64,000 nt of DNA from an uncultured Negativibacillus sp. (GCF_944388365.1 NZ_CALXIN010000002.1:1-64000), one strand, 5' to 3'. Positions 26,788 through 36,217 are shown, counted from the stretch's first letter. A program made the numbers and translations. The notes: generated by a model from the letters alone, not told the origin.

Positions 26788-26815
26788 TTTATTCTAAAAA
26801 AGATGTCAGAATAAA
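26788..26815 (-). promoter_or_regulatory. Inverted repeat upstream of xylulokinase
   Basis: TTTATTCT and AGAATAAA with 12 bases between, about 30 bases upstream of the start. A candidate operator. Confidence 0.35.
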
Positions 26816-26834
26816 GATTGCTTTTGTTATTTTA

Positions 26835-27185
26835 TCACGAGATACTTTTCCATGCTAGGTTCATTTTAGATGAATTTTTCTGAATTTCCTCATCGTTTTT
26901 TCCAGAAAGACAGAAAATCATCTTGGACATCCTGAAAATTATCGGTATCGAAATCAATCTTTCCTGTGCAAAGCGCATTCCTTCTTCGGAGAGGTCGCCG
27001 ATCAATCCCAGAGAGCTGAACAGGTCGCTGTGCGGCGAAAGCGGCGGCAGCTGACGGCCGTCCGCTGTCTGTCTGTTTTGCGGAGCACGGGTGACCGCCT
27101 GAAGTGCAACATCTGCACCATCTCCAAATCCAAGTGCATAGAAGTTGTCCTGCTTAATCATGGTGACAGGATGTATTGATGCCAA
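26835..27185 (-). pseudogene. Possible gene remnant
   Basis: A 116-codon frame (for example FYALGFGDGADVALQAV) has protein-like composition in its first ~75 residues and degrades afterwards. No ribosome-binding site is visible and no family was recognised. Confidence 0.25.
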
Positions 27186-27204
27186 TACGGCGCTGGGCTA
27201 TTTT

Positions 27205-27420
27205 TGAAATGCCAACGGCATTATGATGATGGCAATGTTTGTCGTCGCGGCAGGATTCAGCAAGACACAGTTTGTAAAGAATGTTTCCAGCAGCATCACA
27301 CATATCGCAAAGGGAAGCCTGACAATAATCATGGCGGTATATCCTGTACTAATGCGGTGTATGAAGGCTATCATGCAGCCTTGGATATTCTGTAATCAGT
27401 CTGGCAGGATATGTTTTAGA
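27205..27420 (+). pseudogene. Fragment of a multi-pass transporter gene
   Basis: After an in-frame stop the frame reads NANGIMMMAMFVVAAGFSKT and continues FVKNVSSSITHIAKGSLTII, a membrane-helix plus amphipathic pattern like SLC13/DASS-type anion permeases. It breaks down after about 45 residues. No start or ribosome-binding site is present. The surrounding 26.8-27.7 kb is otherwise debris. Confidence 0.4.
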
Positions 27421-27438
27421 ATCTGTCTTGATAAGACA

Positions 27439-27476
27439 AAAGAGGAGAAGCCTTCCAGCAGGATTCTCCTCTTTTA
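27439..27476 (+). terminator. Rho-independent terminator
   Basis: AAGAGGAGAA and TTCTCCTCTT with a 14-base loop and a T-run, following the transporter fragment. Confidence 0.75.
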
Positions 27477-27748
27477 CTTTTTGGAACCAGTTTTTAACGA
27501 ACAAATCAAAATTGGTAGAAATGATGAAAACTCAACGCTGCAGCAATATAAAAACTTTAAACCAAAAGAGCAGCCTTTTTTTAATGTTGTTGTAGTCCAA
27601 TCGGTAGCTTGATAAGTTTTATTGTTTGAGATATAGTTATATTAAGTAGGTCAGCACAGCTGTTAGAGAAACGAAAGATTTTATCTTCGCGATGATCTGA
27701 AGAGCATGACTTGATAAAACAATTTTTAAAAAGAAGAAGTGGAATCAG

Positions 27749-28810
27749 ATGAAAAAACAGGGAATCTATCAAACCGATCTGGGAATTGGAAACGGCTGGA
27801 TTCACTTTGGCAGCAAAGATGGAGCACCGTTCAGCCAGCTTTCCTTCATTGACATCGGTGACATGAACAACGACTGTGAAAAAACAGAAATCGACGGAAC
27901 TCACATGGAAATTACGGTGATGCTCAATCATATGCCGAGCAAAATTCAAATTGACATGGAAACAGAAAAGGGATGCTTTGATGTGCTCAGCATCGGTTTT
28001 CATAAGGATTTGGAATTGCAGCTGATCGGAGATACCCCTGATTTTAAAAAGCATCACATCGTCGTACCGGAGAAAAATATCCAGCAGCTGCAGGCTCATC
28101 AGGAGTACACTAATGAGCCAGCCGAAAACCAGCTGCATTTTGTACTGGATGACCCAGACGTGCTTTGTTATGCCAAAAAGCATGGAATTGACGTGGAAAA
28201 TCACCACGATTTGACAAGCTGCCTTGCCATTATGGATCGTCTGTGTCAGGTCATCCAGCAGGATGGAGTCAACTATACACACGATAAGGACAACTGCGGC
28301 ACCATCGCTCAGATGGAATATGCATTTGCACACAACCACCGCACCAACTGCAGAGGAATCGCGATGATTCTGGCGGGTATTCTGCGCGCTTATGGTTACC
28401 GTGCAAGTGCAGTAGAATGCAGGCCGCTTGCCGGCGATGTCCATGTGGTCTGTGAGGTTTATCTGGAGAATCTTCACAAATGGGCGATGCTTGATCCGAC
28501 CAACAATTTGGTTTATTACAGGGAGACAACACCGCTGTCCCTGATGGAGCTTCGGGAGGCCATGATAGAACATGCACAGCTGAGCTGCAATGAGAACGCC
28601 GGCAAAAACGGAGAAAAAGCGGACGTCATGTCTCTTTTGGCATTCATGAGCAACAAACTGTTTTACTTTGTCAAGGCGATCGACTCCTGTGAGGATAAGA
28701 CCATTTGCAATGAAAATGCAATCTGCCTGACCTCGAAGGATTTGATTTGTGAGGACAGTGAGTGGAAGATCACCACCAACAATCTGGAAGCTTACTATCA
28801 GAACTATTAA
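27749..28810 (+). CDS. Transglutaminase-like superfamily protein
   Basis: 353 residues. A papain-like catalytic triad is visible: C201 in TNCRGIA, H232 in GDVHVVCEVY and D249 in AMLDPTNN. The first ~150 residues form a separate beta-rich region that was not recognised. No signal peptide, so probably cytosolic. Bacterial members are often peptidases or amidases and not cross-linkers, which suits a location beside four peptide-use genes. The ribosome-binding site (GAAGTGG) is weak. A strong terminator ends the gene, so it is its own transcript. Confidence 0.75.
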   Translation: MKKQGIYQTDLGIGNGWIHFGSKDGAPFSQLSFIDIGDMNNDCEKTEIDGTHMEITVMLNHMPSKIQIDMETEKGCFDVLSIGFHKDLELQLIGDTPDFKKHHIVVPEKNIQQLQAHQEYTNEPAENQLHFVLDDPDVLCYAKKHGIDVENHHDLTSCLAIMDRLCQVIQQDGVNYTHDKDNCGTIAQMEYAFAHNHRTNCRGIAMILAGILRAYGYRASAVECRPLAGDVHVVCEVYLENLHKWAMLDPTNNLVYYRETTPLSLMELREAMIEHAQLSCNENAGKNGEKADVMSLLAFMSNKLFYFVKAIDSCEDKTICNENAICLTSKDLICEDSEWKITTNNLEAYYQNY

Positions 28811-28877
28811 AGAAATACACGATGTCAGACAAGCTATTCTAAACGAAAGTCTACATAATACAGATGATATGTCTGCC

Positions 28878-28919
28878 AAAAGGCGGCAGGTAGGAAATAA
28901 CCTACCTGCCGCCTTTTTT
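28878..28919 (+). terminator. Rho-independent terminator
   Basis: AAAGGCGGCAGGTAGG and CCTACCTGCCGCCTTT with a 6-base loop and T-run. The 28920-29140 stretch after it is AT-rich and shows no gene. Confidence 0.92.
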
Positions 28920-29146
28920 CTTCGATAAGCAAATTTTATTTTTCCTATACTAACGTCACAAAAGTGAAAAAATGTTCCGCTTTAAAGGATTGCTCTTAGG
29001 AGGAGCAAAGGATGTTTACAATCTGCATTATTTATTCAGATTGCGATGTATTATTTTAATCTCTTTGTTTGATGTACAAAATATCCAATAAAAAATACAT
29101 TTATATTTAAAAATAAACGAAAAGATTATTTGGTGAAGAAAAGGTG

Positions 29147-29176
29147 TTGACACTGAAAAAAAACGGGTGATATTAT
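29147..29176 (+). promoter_or_regulatory. SigA-type promoter of the peptide-use operon
   Basis: TTGACA at 29147-29152, 18-base spacer, TATTAT at 29171-29176, in an AT-rich setting 85 bases before the first start codon. Confidence 0.65.
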
Positions 29177-29260
29177 ATGAGTGAAAAAAATATTATAATT
29201 ATGAAATAAGAAACAAGGCAGGAATCTGTTTTAAAAATAAACAAGAAAGGAGAAATCAAT

Positions 29261-30370
29261 ATGAATCATGAGATGCCAACGATTCGAAAAGCTGTTTTGA
29301 TTGATGACCGGCGAATTGAGCTGTACTGGAATACACAGGTGCGTCGCGCCGACTGCGAGAAAAACTTCCTGGTAAAATATGACGGAGAAAAGCAGGAACT
29401 GTTTCACTGGAAGAGCGACATGGAATGGAGCTATGGAACGCTGTACCAGAAAGAAACCATGCGCACGACCTTGTCGCTTTCTAAACCGGTGGATTTCAGC
29501 TGTGCATCAAAGCTGACCGTGCAGGTGCTCTCAGAGGTGGAAGATCTGCAGGATCGGCCGGCGGATTATACCAAGGTTTATCCGGTGGTATATGAGCCAT
29601 ATTATGTCACCGAGCTTACAACCAACTGCGGCATTGTAGTGAAGGCGGGCAAAACAGTGCAGCGAAGCAGCGTGGAAAAAGCAGCTGTCATCATTGACAT
29701 GATGCTGGAAAAACTTCCGCAGGTTGCACAGGAACTGGTTCGACGGGGAGCATCGGTTGCCGTGTACGGACTCAAGGAGAATGCTTTTGATGTGCCAGGA
29801 CACCGGATGGGTTATCTGCTGGCGACGCGGCATATTGAAGGTTTTGGCGGTGAGATGACCAATCCGCTTTCGTCCATTTCGGAGGCAAATGTCATCCGAC
29901 TGCGCAGCGGAAGATATGCGACCAGCTATCCTCACGAGATGATTCTGGTGCACGAGTTTGGTCACGCCATCCACCTGGTAGGTATGGATGGACTGGAGGA
30001 CAAAACGCTCAGCAATCGTGTCAAGGAATGTTATCAGCACGCAAAGGACAGCGGACTTTGGCATGATACATACGCAATCAGCAACCACGAAGAATACTTT
30101 GCAACGCTGGGAACCATCTGGTTCAATGTGATGCAGGAAGGTGTGGATGGACGCTGGGATGGCATCCGCGGACCGGTCAACACCCGCAGAGAGCTGGAAG
30201 AATATGACCCGCAGGGCTATGAACTGATGAGGGACATCTATCCATATCATCTGCTGCCGGCTCCATGGGATCATAACACCGACCATTATGATATCAACGG
30301 AAATCTTCGCGCATCCGTGCAAACGTATGATCTGGGTCCAGACAAATTTGAATGGGATTTTATCAAATAA
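29261..30370 (+). CDS. HExxH zinc metallopeptidase, anthrax-lethal-factor-like layout
   Basis: 369 residues, with AAAGGAG before the ATG. The zinc motif H231-E-F-G-H235 is followed by a probable third ligand, E277 or E278, in NHEEYFATLG. The 42-residue spacing and this second motif resemble the C-terminal peptidase domain of anthrax-toxin lethal-factor relatives. The N-terminal ~120 residues look like a beta domain. There is no signal peptide, so it should act in the cytosol, unlike the toxins. It is first in an operon with a peptide symporter and two exopeptidases, so a role in trimming imported peptides is likely. Confidence 0.7.
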   Translation: MNHEMPTIRKAVLIDDRRIELYWNTQVRRADCEKNFLVKYDGEKQELFHWKSDMEWSYGTLYQKETMRTTLSLSKPVDFSCASKLTVQVLSEVEDLQDRPADYTKVYPVVYEPYYVTELTTNCGIVVKAGKTVQRSSVEKAAVIIDMMLEKLPQVAQELVRRGASVAVYGLKENAFDVPGHRMGYLLATRHIEGFGGEMTNPLSSISEANVIRLRSGRYATSYPHEMILVHEFGHAIHLVGMDGLEDKTLSNRVKECYQHAKDSGLWHDTYAISNHEEYFATLGTIWFNVMQEGVDGRWDGIRGPVNTRRELEEYDPQGYELMRDIYPYHLLPAPWDHNTDHYDINGNLRASVQTYDLGPDKFEWDFIK

Positions 30371-30399
30371 AATCGTAGAGCAATATTGGGGGAATTCTT

Positions 30400-31912
30400 A
30401 TGACAAATCCTGTACAGACAAGTACAAGTCAGATTGCGCAGCTGCGCAGCCAGAAAAGCTTCTTTGGTCATCCAAAGGCGATTGGAACACTGAGCTTTAT
30501 GCAGTTGTGCAACTCGTTTGCAAACTACGGCATGAGCGCCATCCTGGTTTACTACCTGTATGCGGCAGCACCGGAAGGCTTTGGCTTCACACAGGAAAAT
30601 GCAGCTCAGCTGGTTTCGCTGTATTCGGCAGTATCCATTTTGACCGGTATCATCGGCAGCTACGTTGCTGACCGTGTGCTTGGTCCAAGAAAAGCACTGG
30701 GTCTGGCAAGAAGTGTTCAGGCTGTTGCATATCTGTGCTTGGCAATTCCATTCTTTGGCGTATACGGCTATGTTGCCAGCCAGGCACTGCTCTGTCTGGG
30801 CACCATGCTCTCCGGCCGAAGCCTGGAAGCACTGACCGGCAAAATGTATGAAAAAGAGGATAAACGCCGCGACGGTGCGTTTGCAATTTCGTATGTTATT
30901 TCCAATATCGGTGCAGCTGCTCCGGCAATCTCCGGTACCGTTGCATTGATGACCGGCTACAATGTTGCATTTGCAATGTGTGCAGTTTTCGCAGTTCTTG
31001 GTGTTGTCAGCTACTATGCAACCGAGAAAAAATTCTTTGGCCCAATCGGTCAGGAACCAGATGACCCACTGTCTCCAGAGAAAAAGAAATCCTTCATGGT
31101 AAAATTTGTGGTTGCTGTGGTAGCAGCTGTTGTTGTAATGGCAGTTCTGTTCACCACCGGTATCCTCACCATCAACGTATTTGCAAACTTCATGAGCACC
31201 GCGGCAATCTTTATTCCGGTCATCTATCTGATCTACATCATCAAGAGCCCTAAGACAGAAAAAGAAGAATCCAAACATGTGCTGTACCTGATCCCAATGT
31301 ACGTATGTAACTGCTTTGCAATGCTGGTATGGACACAGTCCACCTCCATTCTGGCGATCTATGCAGAACAGAGAGTTAACAGAAATCTGTTTGGCTTTGA
31401 AATCACACCAGCAGCGTTCCAGACTCTGCCGGCAGTTCTGGCAATTATCTTTGGTATCATCGTCACCGCACTCTGGACAAAACTTGGCAAAAAAACAGCC
31501 GTCCGCTCCGACCAAAATCGGTATCGGAACCATCTTCTGGGGCTGTGGTCCGCTGTTTATGATTATTCCATTTGTTCTGTATGCAGCAGATGTCAAAGTA
31601 AGTCCAATGTGGCTTGTTATGTTCTATGTTCTGATTATCTTTGGTGAGGCAATCACCAATGCGGTTAGCTATTCCTCCGCTTCTCTGGTTGCACCAAAAG
31701 CATTTACCACCCAGATGATGACCGTATGGAGCATGAGCCAGTCTACCGGTGCTGCACTGAGCACCCTGGCAGTTAACTTCTATCACGAGGGTTCGGAAGC
31801 TACCTACTTCCTGATGATCGGCGGCATCACCTGTCTGATTGGTCTGCTGGTTATGATCTTTGCAAAGAAGATCGAAAAAGGAATGGGTCTTGCTGATAGC
31901 AAGCAGGCATAA
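30400..31912 (+). pseudogene. POT/PTR-family peptide symporter, interrupted by a frameshift
   Basis: Frame one (30400-31494) gives the first 365 residues with POT landmarks (QLCNSFANYGMSAILVYYL, VADRVLGPRKAL, YVISNIGAAAPAISG). After seven A's at 31489-31495 the protein continues in the +1 frame from CAG 31496 to 31912 (QPSAPTKIGIGTIFWG onward). Dropping one A gives a normal ~503-residue, ~14-helix H+/peptide symporter. As written, frame one ends after 50 unrelated residues at 31647. It could be a real mutation, transcriptional slippage on the A7 run, or an assembly error. Both flanks are otherwise intact. Confidence 0.85.
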
Positions 31913-31923
31913 TGATTAAAAAA

Positions 31924-31952
31924 CATCCGCTCCATTTTGGTTGGAGCGGATG
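31924..31952 (+). terminator. Intergenic hairpin after the symporter
   Basis: CATCCGCTCCA and TGGAGCGGATG with a 7-base loop but no T-run. It may be an RNA stability or attenuation element. Confidence 0.5.
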
Positions 31953-31978
31953 CTCTGGTTTGAAAGGATGGATGAACG

Positions 31979-33058
31979 ATGAACAGCAGAATGCAATCGT
32001 TAAAATCTTCGATGCAGAAGGATAACATAGAGGCCCTGATTGTCAGCAGAGGATCGGACATCAAATATCTGACCGGATTCACCGGTGAATATGGTGTTGC
32101 AGTGCTGCTGCTGACCGCGGACAAAGATTATTTTATTACCGATGGCCGTTTTACCAATCAGGCAGAGCAGGAGACTGAAGGTCTGGAAGTCAGTGCATTT
32201 GCCCGCGGTTCCAGCTATTATGGACGAACCGGTGAACTGGTAAAAGCATGTGGCATCAAAGAATGCGGCATCTATGGAGAAGACATCTCCTATGCAGATT
32301 ATCAGACGCTTGCAAAAGAATGTGCAGGAACGCACTTTGTACAGGCTTTTCCTTATGTAGAACATCTTCGCCGGATCAAGACACCGGAGGAAATTGCAAC
32401 CATTCGCAAAGCCTGCCGCATTTCGGAGCGTTCCTTCTATGCGCTGCTTGATGTGATCAAGCCAGGTGTTACCGAAATTGACATTGCAAATGAACTGGAG
32501 TATCAGTTCCGCAGCCGCGGAGGTTCCGGCTTCTGCTTTGAAACCATCGTTGCTTCGGGACCGGACAACGGAGCAAACTGCCATGCAACAGCATCTATGC
32601 GCAAGATTCAGGAGGGCGACCTGGTCACCATCGACTTTGGTACCCGTTATCATGATTACTGTTCCGACATCACCCGCACCGTAGCGGTAGGAGAAGTTAA
32701 AAATCAGGAGCTGCTCAACATCTATCGCATCGTCCGCGACAGCAAGCGGGAGGCAGAAAAGGTATTGGGTCCTGGCCTTGCGATGAGCCAGCTGCACAAG
32801 GTTATCAATCAATATGTGGAGGAAAGAGGATACAAGATTCCACATGGTCCAGGCCACAGCTTTGGATTGGATATCCATGAAGCACCATTTATCAGCGCAG
32901 CCAACGACTATCAGCTCCAGCCAGGTGTCATCCATACCATCGAGCCAGGCATCTATGTTCCAGGAGTTGGCGGAGTCCGCATCGAGGACGACTACCTGAT
33001 TACAGAAAATGGCTTTGAACGTCTGACCAACATCAGCGATGAATTGATGATCCTGTAA
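31979..33058 (+). CDS. Xaa-Pro peptidase, M24 family
   Basis: 359 residues. This is the creatinase-like fold with an N-terminal domain (about 1-125) and a pita-bread catalytic domain. All five metal ligands of M24 are visible: Asp in TIDFG, Asp in CSDITRT, His in GPGHSFG, Glu in IEPGIY and Glu in RIEDDYLIT. It removes N-terminal residues before proline or hydrolyses Xaa-Pro dipeptides in the cytosol. AAAGGATGG precedes the start. It sits between the symporter and the M32 carboxypeptidase. Confidence 0.92.
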   Translation: MNSRMQSLKSSMQKDNIEALIVSRGSDIKYLTGFTGEYGVAVLLLTADKDYFITDGRFTNQAEQETEGLEVSAFARGSSYYGRTGELVKACGIKECGIYGEDISYADYQTLAKECAGTHFVQAFPYVEHLRRIKTPEEIATIRKACRISERSFYALLDVIKPGVTEIDIANELEYQFRSRGGSGFCFETIVASGPDNGANCHATASMRKIQEGDLVTIDFGTRYHDYCSDITRTVAVGEVKNQELLNIYRIVRDSKREAEKVLGPGLAMSQLHKVINQYVEERGYKIPHGPGHSFGLDIHEAPFISAANDYQLQPGVIHTIEPGIYVPGVGGVRIEDDYLITENGFERLTNISDELMIL

Positions 33059-33069
33059 TCCAAGAAAGG

Positions 33070-34569
33070 ATGGACGGTATGAATTATGCACAGGCAATCG
33101 ACCAGGTGAGAGATGTCGTCGTCAAGATGCGCTATCTGGAGTCGATCGACAATATTATCTACTGCGATAAATGGCATGTTTGCCCGAAAGATGGATTTTC
33201 CTATGAAGCAGAGGTCAACGCTTACCTCGCTGAAATCCGTCACGACCAGCTGGTCAATGACCATGTTGCACAGTTGGTAGCTTATTTTGAAACGGTCGAC
33301 GACAGCCAGTACCAGAACGATATTGAGCGCGGTATGGTAAATTATCTGACTGCAAAATATAAAGAAGCAGTGCAGATTCCGGCACAGCTTCAGGCAAGAC
33401 TCAACAAAGCCTGTTCGGAAGGCCAGCTGGAATGGGAACGCTGTGTCCATGCAAATGACTATGAATCGTTTAAACCGGTATTAAAGGAAGCCTTTGATGT
33501 CCAAAGAGAGATTGCACAGGCGATTGATCCAACAAAGCCGGTTTATCAGGTTTTGGTCAATCGTTTTGACAAGGACTTTACTTTGGAAGAAATTGACGCC
33601 ATCTTTGAAAAGCTCAAGGAAGCAATTCGGGATATTCTGGCAAAAACGGAAGAAAAACGGGCAAAAATTGACACTTCTGTTTTAAAGAACGATGCGGATA
33701 AGCAAACCATGATGGAGCTTGTTCGTGAGGTGCAGAACCTTCTGGGATTTGACTGGAACAAGGGCGTCGTGTATGAGGTACACCATCCGGTCTGCACCTG
33801 TAATGGACCGCGTGACTCAAGACCTTCCACCAATTATTACGAGTTGTTCCGCAGCCTACTCGCCGCTGCCCATGAAACCGGACATGGTTTGTACAACTAT
33901 AATGGCAGCGATGAGGTTGCAGCAGCTGGACTTTGGGGTGGAATTGATGGAGCAATGCACGAGTCCCAGTCGAAGTTCTATGAAAACATGGTGGGACGTA
34001 CCAAGGAATTCTGGACAGCATTTTATCCAAAACTGCAGGAGAAAATCCCAAAATACCGCGATGTAAAGCTGGATGACCTGCTCAGTGCGCTGAATAAACC
34101 AATTCCAGGAACCAACCGTCTGAATGCGGATGAACTGACCGTTGACTTGCACATCATTCTGCGATATGAGCTGGAACGGGATTATTTTGAAGGCAAGGTT
34201 ACGGCGGATACCATGGATCAGGCATGGAATGCAAAATACAAGGAATATCTCGGAGTGGAACCAAAAACACATGCAGAAGGCGTTTTGCAGGATGTTCACT
34301 GGGCTTCCGGTTATATCGGTTATTTCCAGGGATACACCTTGGGCGAAATTTATGCGGCACAGATGCGCCACAAAATGCTGGAGGATTGTCCAGATGCCTA
34401 TGAAAAACTGGTACAGGGAGATATCAGCGTGATCAATCAGTGGCTGAAAGAGCATGTCCACCAGTATGGACAGACCTATTCAGCTCGTGAGACGTTGATC
34501 AAAGCAACAGGGGAAGATGTCAATATCCAGTATTATATTGACTATCTCCGCGATAAATTTTTAGGATAA
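33070..34569 (+). CDS. M32-family metallocarboxypeptidase (Taq type)
   Basis: 499 residues, all-helical. Zinc motif H268-E-T-G-H272, followed by the M32-specific H297-E-S-Q-S and DELTVDLHIILRYELE. It removes C-terminal residues from peptides. ATG 33070 and ATG 33079 are both possible; AAAGGATGG fits the latter better. It completes an operon able to import and fully degrade small peptides from both ends. A strong terminator follows. Confidence 0.93.
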   Translation: MDGMNYAQAIDQVRDVVVKMRYLESIDNIIYCDKWHVCPKDGFSYEAEVNAYLAEIRHDQLVNDHVAQLVAYFETVDDSQYQNDIERGMVNYLTAKYKEAVQIPAQLQARLNKACSEGQLEWERCVHANDYESFKPVLKEAFDVQREIAQAIDPTKPVYQVLVNRFDKDFTLEEIDAIFEKLKEAIRDILAKTEEKRAKIDTSVLKNDADKQTMMELVREVQNLLGFDWNKGVVYEVHHPVCTCNGPRDSRPSTNYYELFRSLLAAAHETGHGLYNYNGSDEVAAAGLWGGIDGAMHESQSKFYENMVGRTKEFWTAFYPKLQEKIPKYRDVKLDDLLSALNKPIPGTNRLNADELTVDLHIILRYELERDYFEGKVTADTMDQAWNAKYKEYLGVEPKTHAEGVLQDVHWASGYIGYFQGYTLGEIYAAQMRHKMLEDCPDAYEKLVQGDISVINQWLKEHVHQYGQTYSARETLIKATGEDVNIQYYIDYLRDKFLG

Positions 34570-34597
34570 TTTCTAAAATGCATTTCATATTTCCCAA

Positions 34598-34639
34598 AAA
34601 CAGCAGGAGAGACTAAAAGGTCTCTCCTGCTGTTTTTAT
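34598..34639 (+). terminator. Terminator of the peptide-use operon
   Basis: AACAGCAGGAGAGAC and GTCTCTCCTGCTGTT with a 6-base loop and T-run. Confidence 0.92.
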
Positions 34640-34644
34640 TAGTG

Positions 34645-35352
34645 CTTTAGCAAAGAACTTTCGCCAATAAGCGAAAGTTCAACAACCGCCCGCTATGCGG
34701 GTGGATTAAGGCTTAAGCAAAGAAACATCCTTTCTGGTAAGATAGAGATTGTTCAAGCCTCTAAAAAACCAGGAAAGGATGTTTCTTATGGCAAATAGTT
34801 TAGCACATACCAAATGGGTATGCAAGTATCACATCGTTTTTACACCAAAGTACCGTCGGAAAATAATCTATAAAGAATTGAGAAAAGATATCCAGCAAAT
34901 CATAAAAGATTTGTGTAAGTGGAAAGGTGTAGAAATTATAGAAGGGCATATGATGCCGGATCATGTGCATATTCTGGTAAGTATACCGCCCAAATACAGT
35001 GTATCCCAATTCATGGGATACCTCAAAGGGAAAAGTGCGATGATGATATTTGAAAGGCATGCAAACCTAAAATACAAGTTTGGGAATAGAAACTTCTGGG
35101 CAACAGGATATTATGTAAGTACAGTAGGAATCAATACTGCGACAATACAAAAATATATCCGAGAGCAAGAAAAGCAAGATCAAATAGAAGATAGTTTAAG
35201 CAAGAAGGAGTATGTAGACCCTTTCAAGGGTAGCAAGTAATCATACCACCAGAGGCTTGAACGAAGTGAAAGCCAGCGTCATTTAGGCGCTGGCTTTTAT
35301 CACGGCCTTATAGGCCGCTCGTCATGCCACCCCTCTTAGGGGTGGTCATGAC
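34645..35352 (+). mobile_element. IS200-type insertion sequence, copy 2
   Basis: It has left hairpins at 34659-34682 and 34686-34704 (CCGCCCG, loop CTATG, CGGGTGG). The right hairpin is at 35327-35345 (CCACCCC, loop TCTTA, GGGGTGG), nested between CATG repeats. A single tnpA and no tnpB. Ends are approximate. It has landed between the peptide operon and the phospho-signalling island. Confidence 0.75.
34788..35240 (+). CDS. tnpA: IS200/IS605-family transposase TnpA
   Basis: 150 residues from ATG 34788, with AGGAAAGG upstream. HUH motif H59-V-H61 and likely nucleophile Y123 in KYIREQ. It is intact, and clearly diverged from the copy at 8302, though both keep the FxGSK C-terminus. Confidence 0.92.
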   Translation: MANSLAHTKWVCKYHIVFTPKYRRKIIYKELRKDIQQIIKDLCKWKGVEIIEGHMMPDHVHILVSIPPKYSVSQFMGYLKGKSAMMIFERHANLKYKFGNRNFWATGYYVSTVGINTATIQKYIREQEKQDQIEDSLSKKEYVDPFKGSK

Positions 35353-35429
35353 TTGAGCGTGCTGGCAAAACACGAAAGGTAGGACTTTGCAAATCTGGAA
35401 ACCGGTTGGACGAAACGGGAAAAGCCAGA

Positions 35430-35438
35430 TGGTATGAT
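35430..35438 (+). promoter_or_regulatory. Extended -10 promoter before the phospho-signalling operon
   Basis: TGG directly followed by TATGAT (TGnTATGAT), 42 bases upstream of the first start. No good -35 hexamer lies at 17 bases, as expected for an extended -10 promoter. Confidence 0.45.
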
Positions 35439-35479
35439 AGGAGTACAGGAATCAACCTACTTTTCAGGAGGTGTCAAAG

Positions 35480-36190
35480 ATGGAGTGGCTTAATTGGGTT
35501 GAACAAGTACTTCGAAAATATGCGCAGTTTGATGGACGCAGCCGCAGAAAAGAATATTGGTATTTCATGCTGTTTTATTATTGCGTGGTCCTTGCCTTTT
35601 CGCTGCTGTCGGTGGTTGTGCTCGGCTTGATTTTGCTGAACATTTTTGTGTTGGCAATGTTTATCCCCTGTCTTGCAGTAACAGTGCGGCGACTGCACGA
35701 TATCGGAAGAAGCGGAGTATGGATGCTGATCGGACTGGTACCGGTTTTGGGATGGGTGCTTCTGGTCATCTGGCTGTGTCAGGAAAGCGAGCCAGGGGAT
35801 AACCGCTATGGTCCCAATCCCCTTGGACAAAAGGCTGCCTATCGTTCACCTGCGCAGAGGCCGGTTGTCAGTCAGGGCACGCTGGCGATCAAGTGTGTGT
35901 CGGGAACACTGCGAGGACATACCTATCGCATTGGCAGCGAGGGAATTGTGTTGGGACGCGCGCCCAACTGTGCTGTCCGCTACGGAGAGGGAGTTCCTGG
36001 CATCAGCAATCAGCACTGCTGTGTACGGCAGGAAAGAGGCGTTCCGGTTTTAATCGACCTCAATTCCCGATATGGAACCTGGTTGGAAAACGGCAAGAAA
36101 CTGCCGCCTAACTATCCAGAGTGTCTGAGTGTTGGAAGCAAGTTTTATCTGGGTTCACCATCCAATATGTGCCAGATTATCTATATGTAA
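35480..36190 (+). CDS. DUF805 membrane domain fused to FHA domain
   Basis: 236 residues from ATG 35480, placed eight bases after AGGAGG; a GTG at 35471 lies inside the ribosome-binding site. Residues about 1-115 are a DUF805 (YhaH-like) four-helix membrane domain (FDGRSRRKEYWYF, RRLHDIGRSG, GDNRYGPNP). Residues about 135-232 are an FHA domain with the key binding residues intact: GR in LGRAPNC, SxxH in SNQHC and NSRYGT. FHA domains bind phosphothreonine, so this should dock a phosphorylated partner at the membrane. It is the first gene of a seven-gene block that includes two kinases and two phosphatases. Confidence 0.88.
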   Translation: MEWLNWVEQVLRKYAQFDGRSRRKEYWYFMLFYYCVVLAFSLLSVVVLGLILLNIFVLAMFIPCLAVTVRRLHDIGRSGVWMLIGLVPVLGWVLLVIWLCQESEPGDNRYGPNPLGQKAAYRSPAQRPVVSQGTLAIKCVSGTLRGHTYRIGSEGIVLGRAPNCAVRYGEGVPGISNQHCCVRQERGVPVLIDLNSRYGTWLENGKKLPPNYPECLSVGSKFYLGSPSNMCQIIYM

Positions 36191-36217
36191 GAGAAAACAA
36201 CAGGGAGGAAATCAATT

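Noticed and set aside
27581-28879. 432-codon minus-strand open frame
   Set aside because: Antisense of the transglutaminase-like gene, which has the catalytic triad and therefore is the real one.
30286-31596. 436-codon minus-strand open frame
   Set aside because: Antisense of the POT symporter; composition rich in Cys, His and Gln, unlike real genes in the window.
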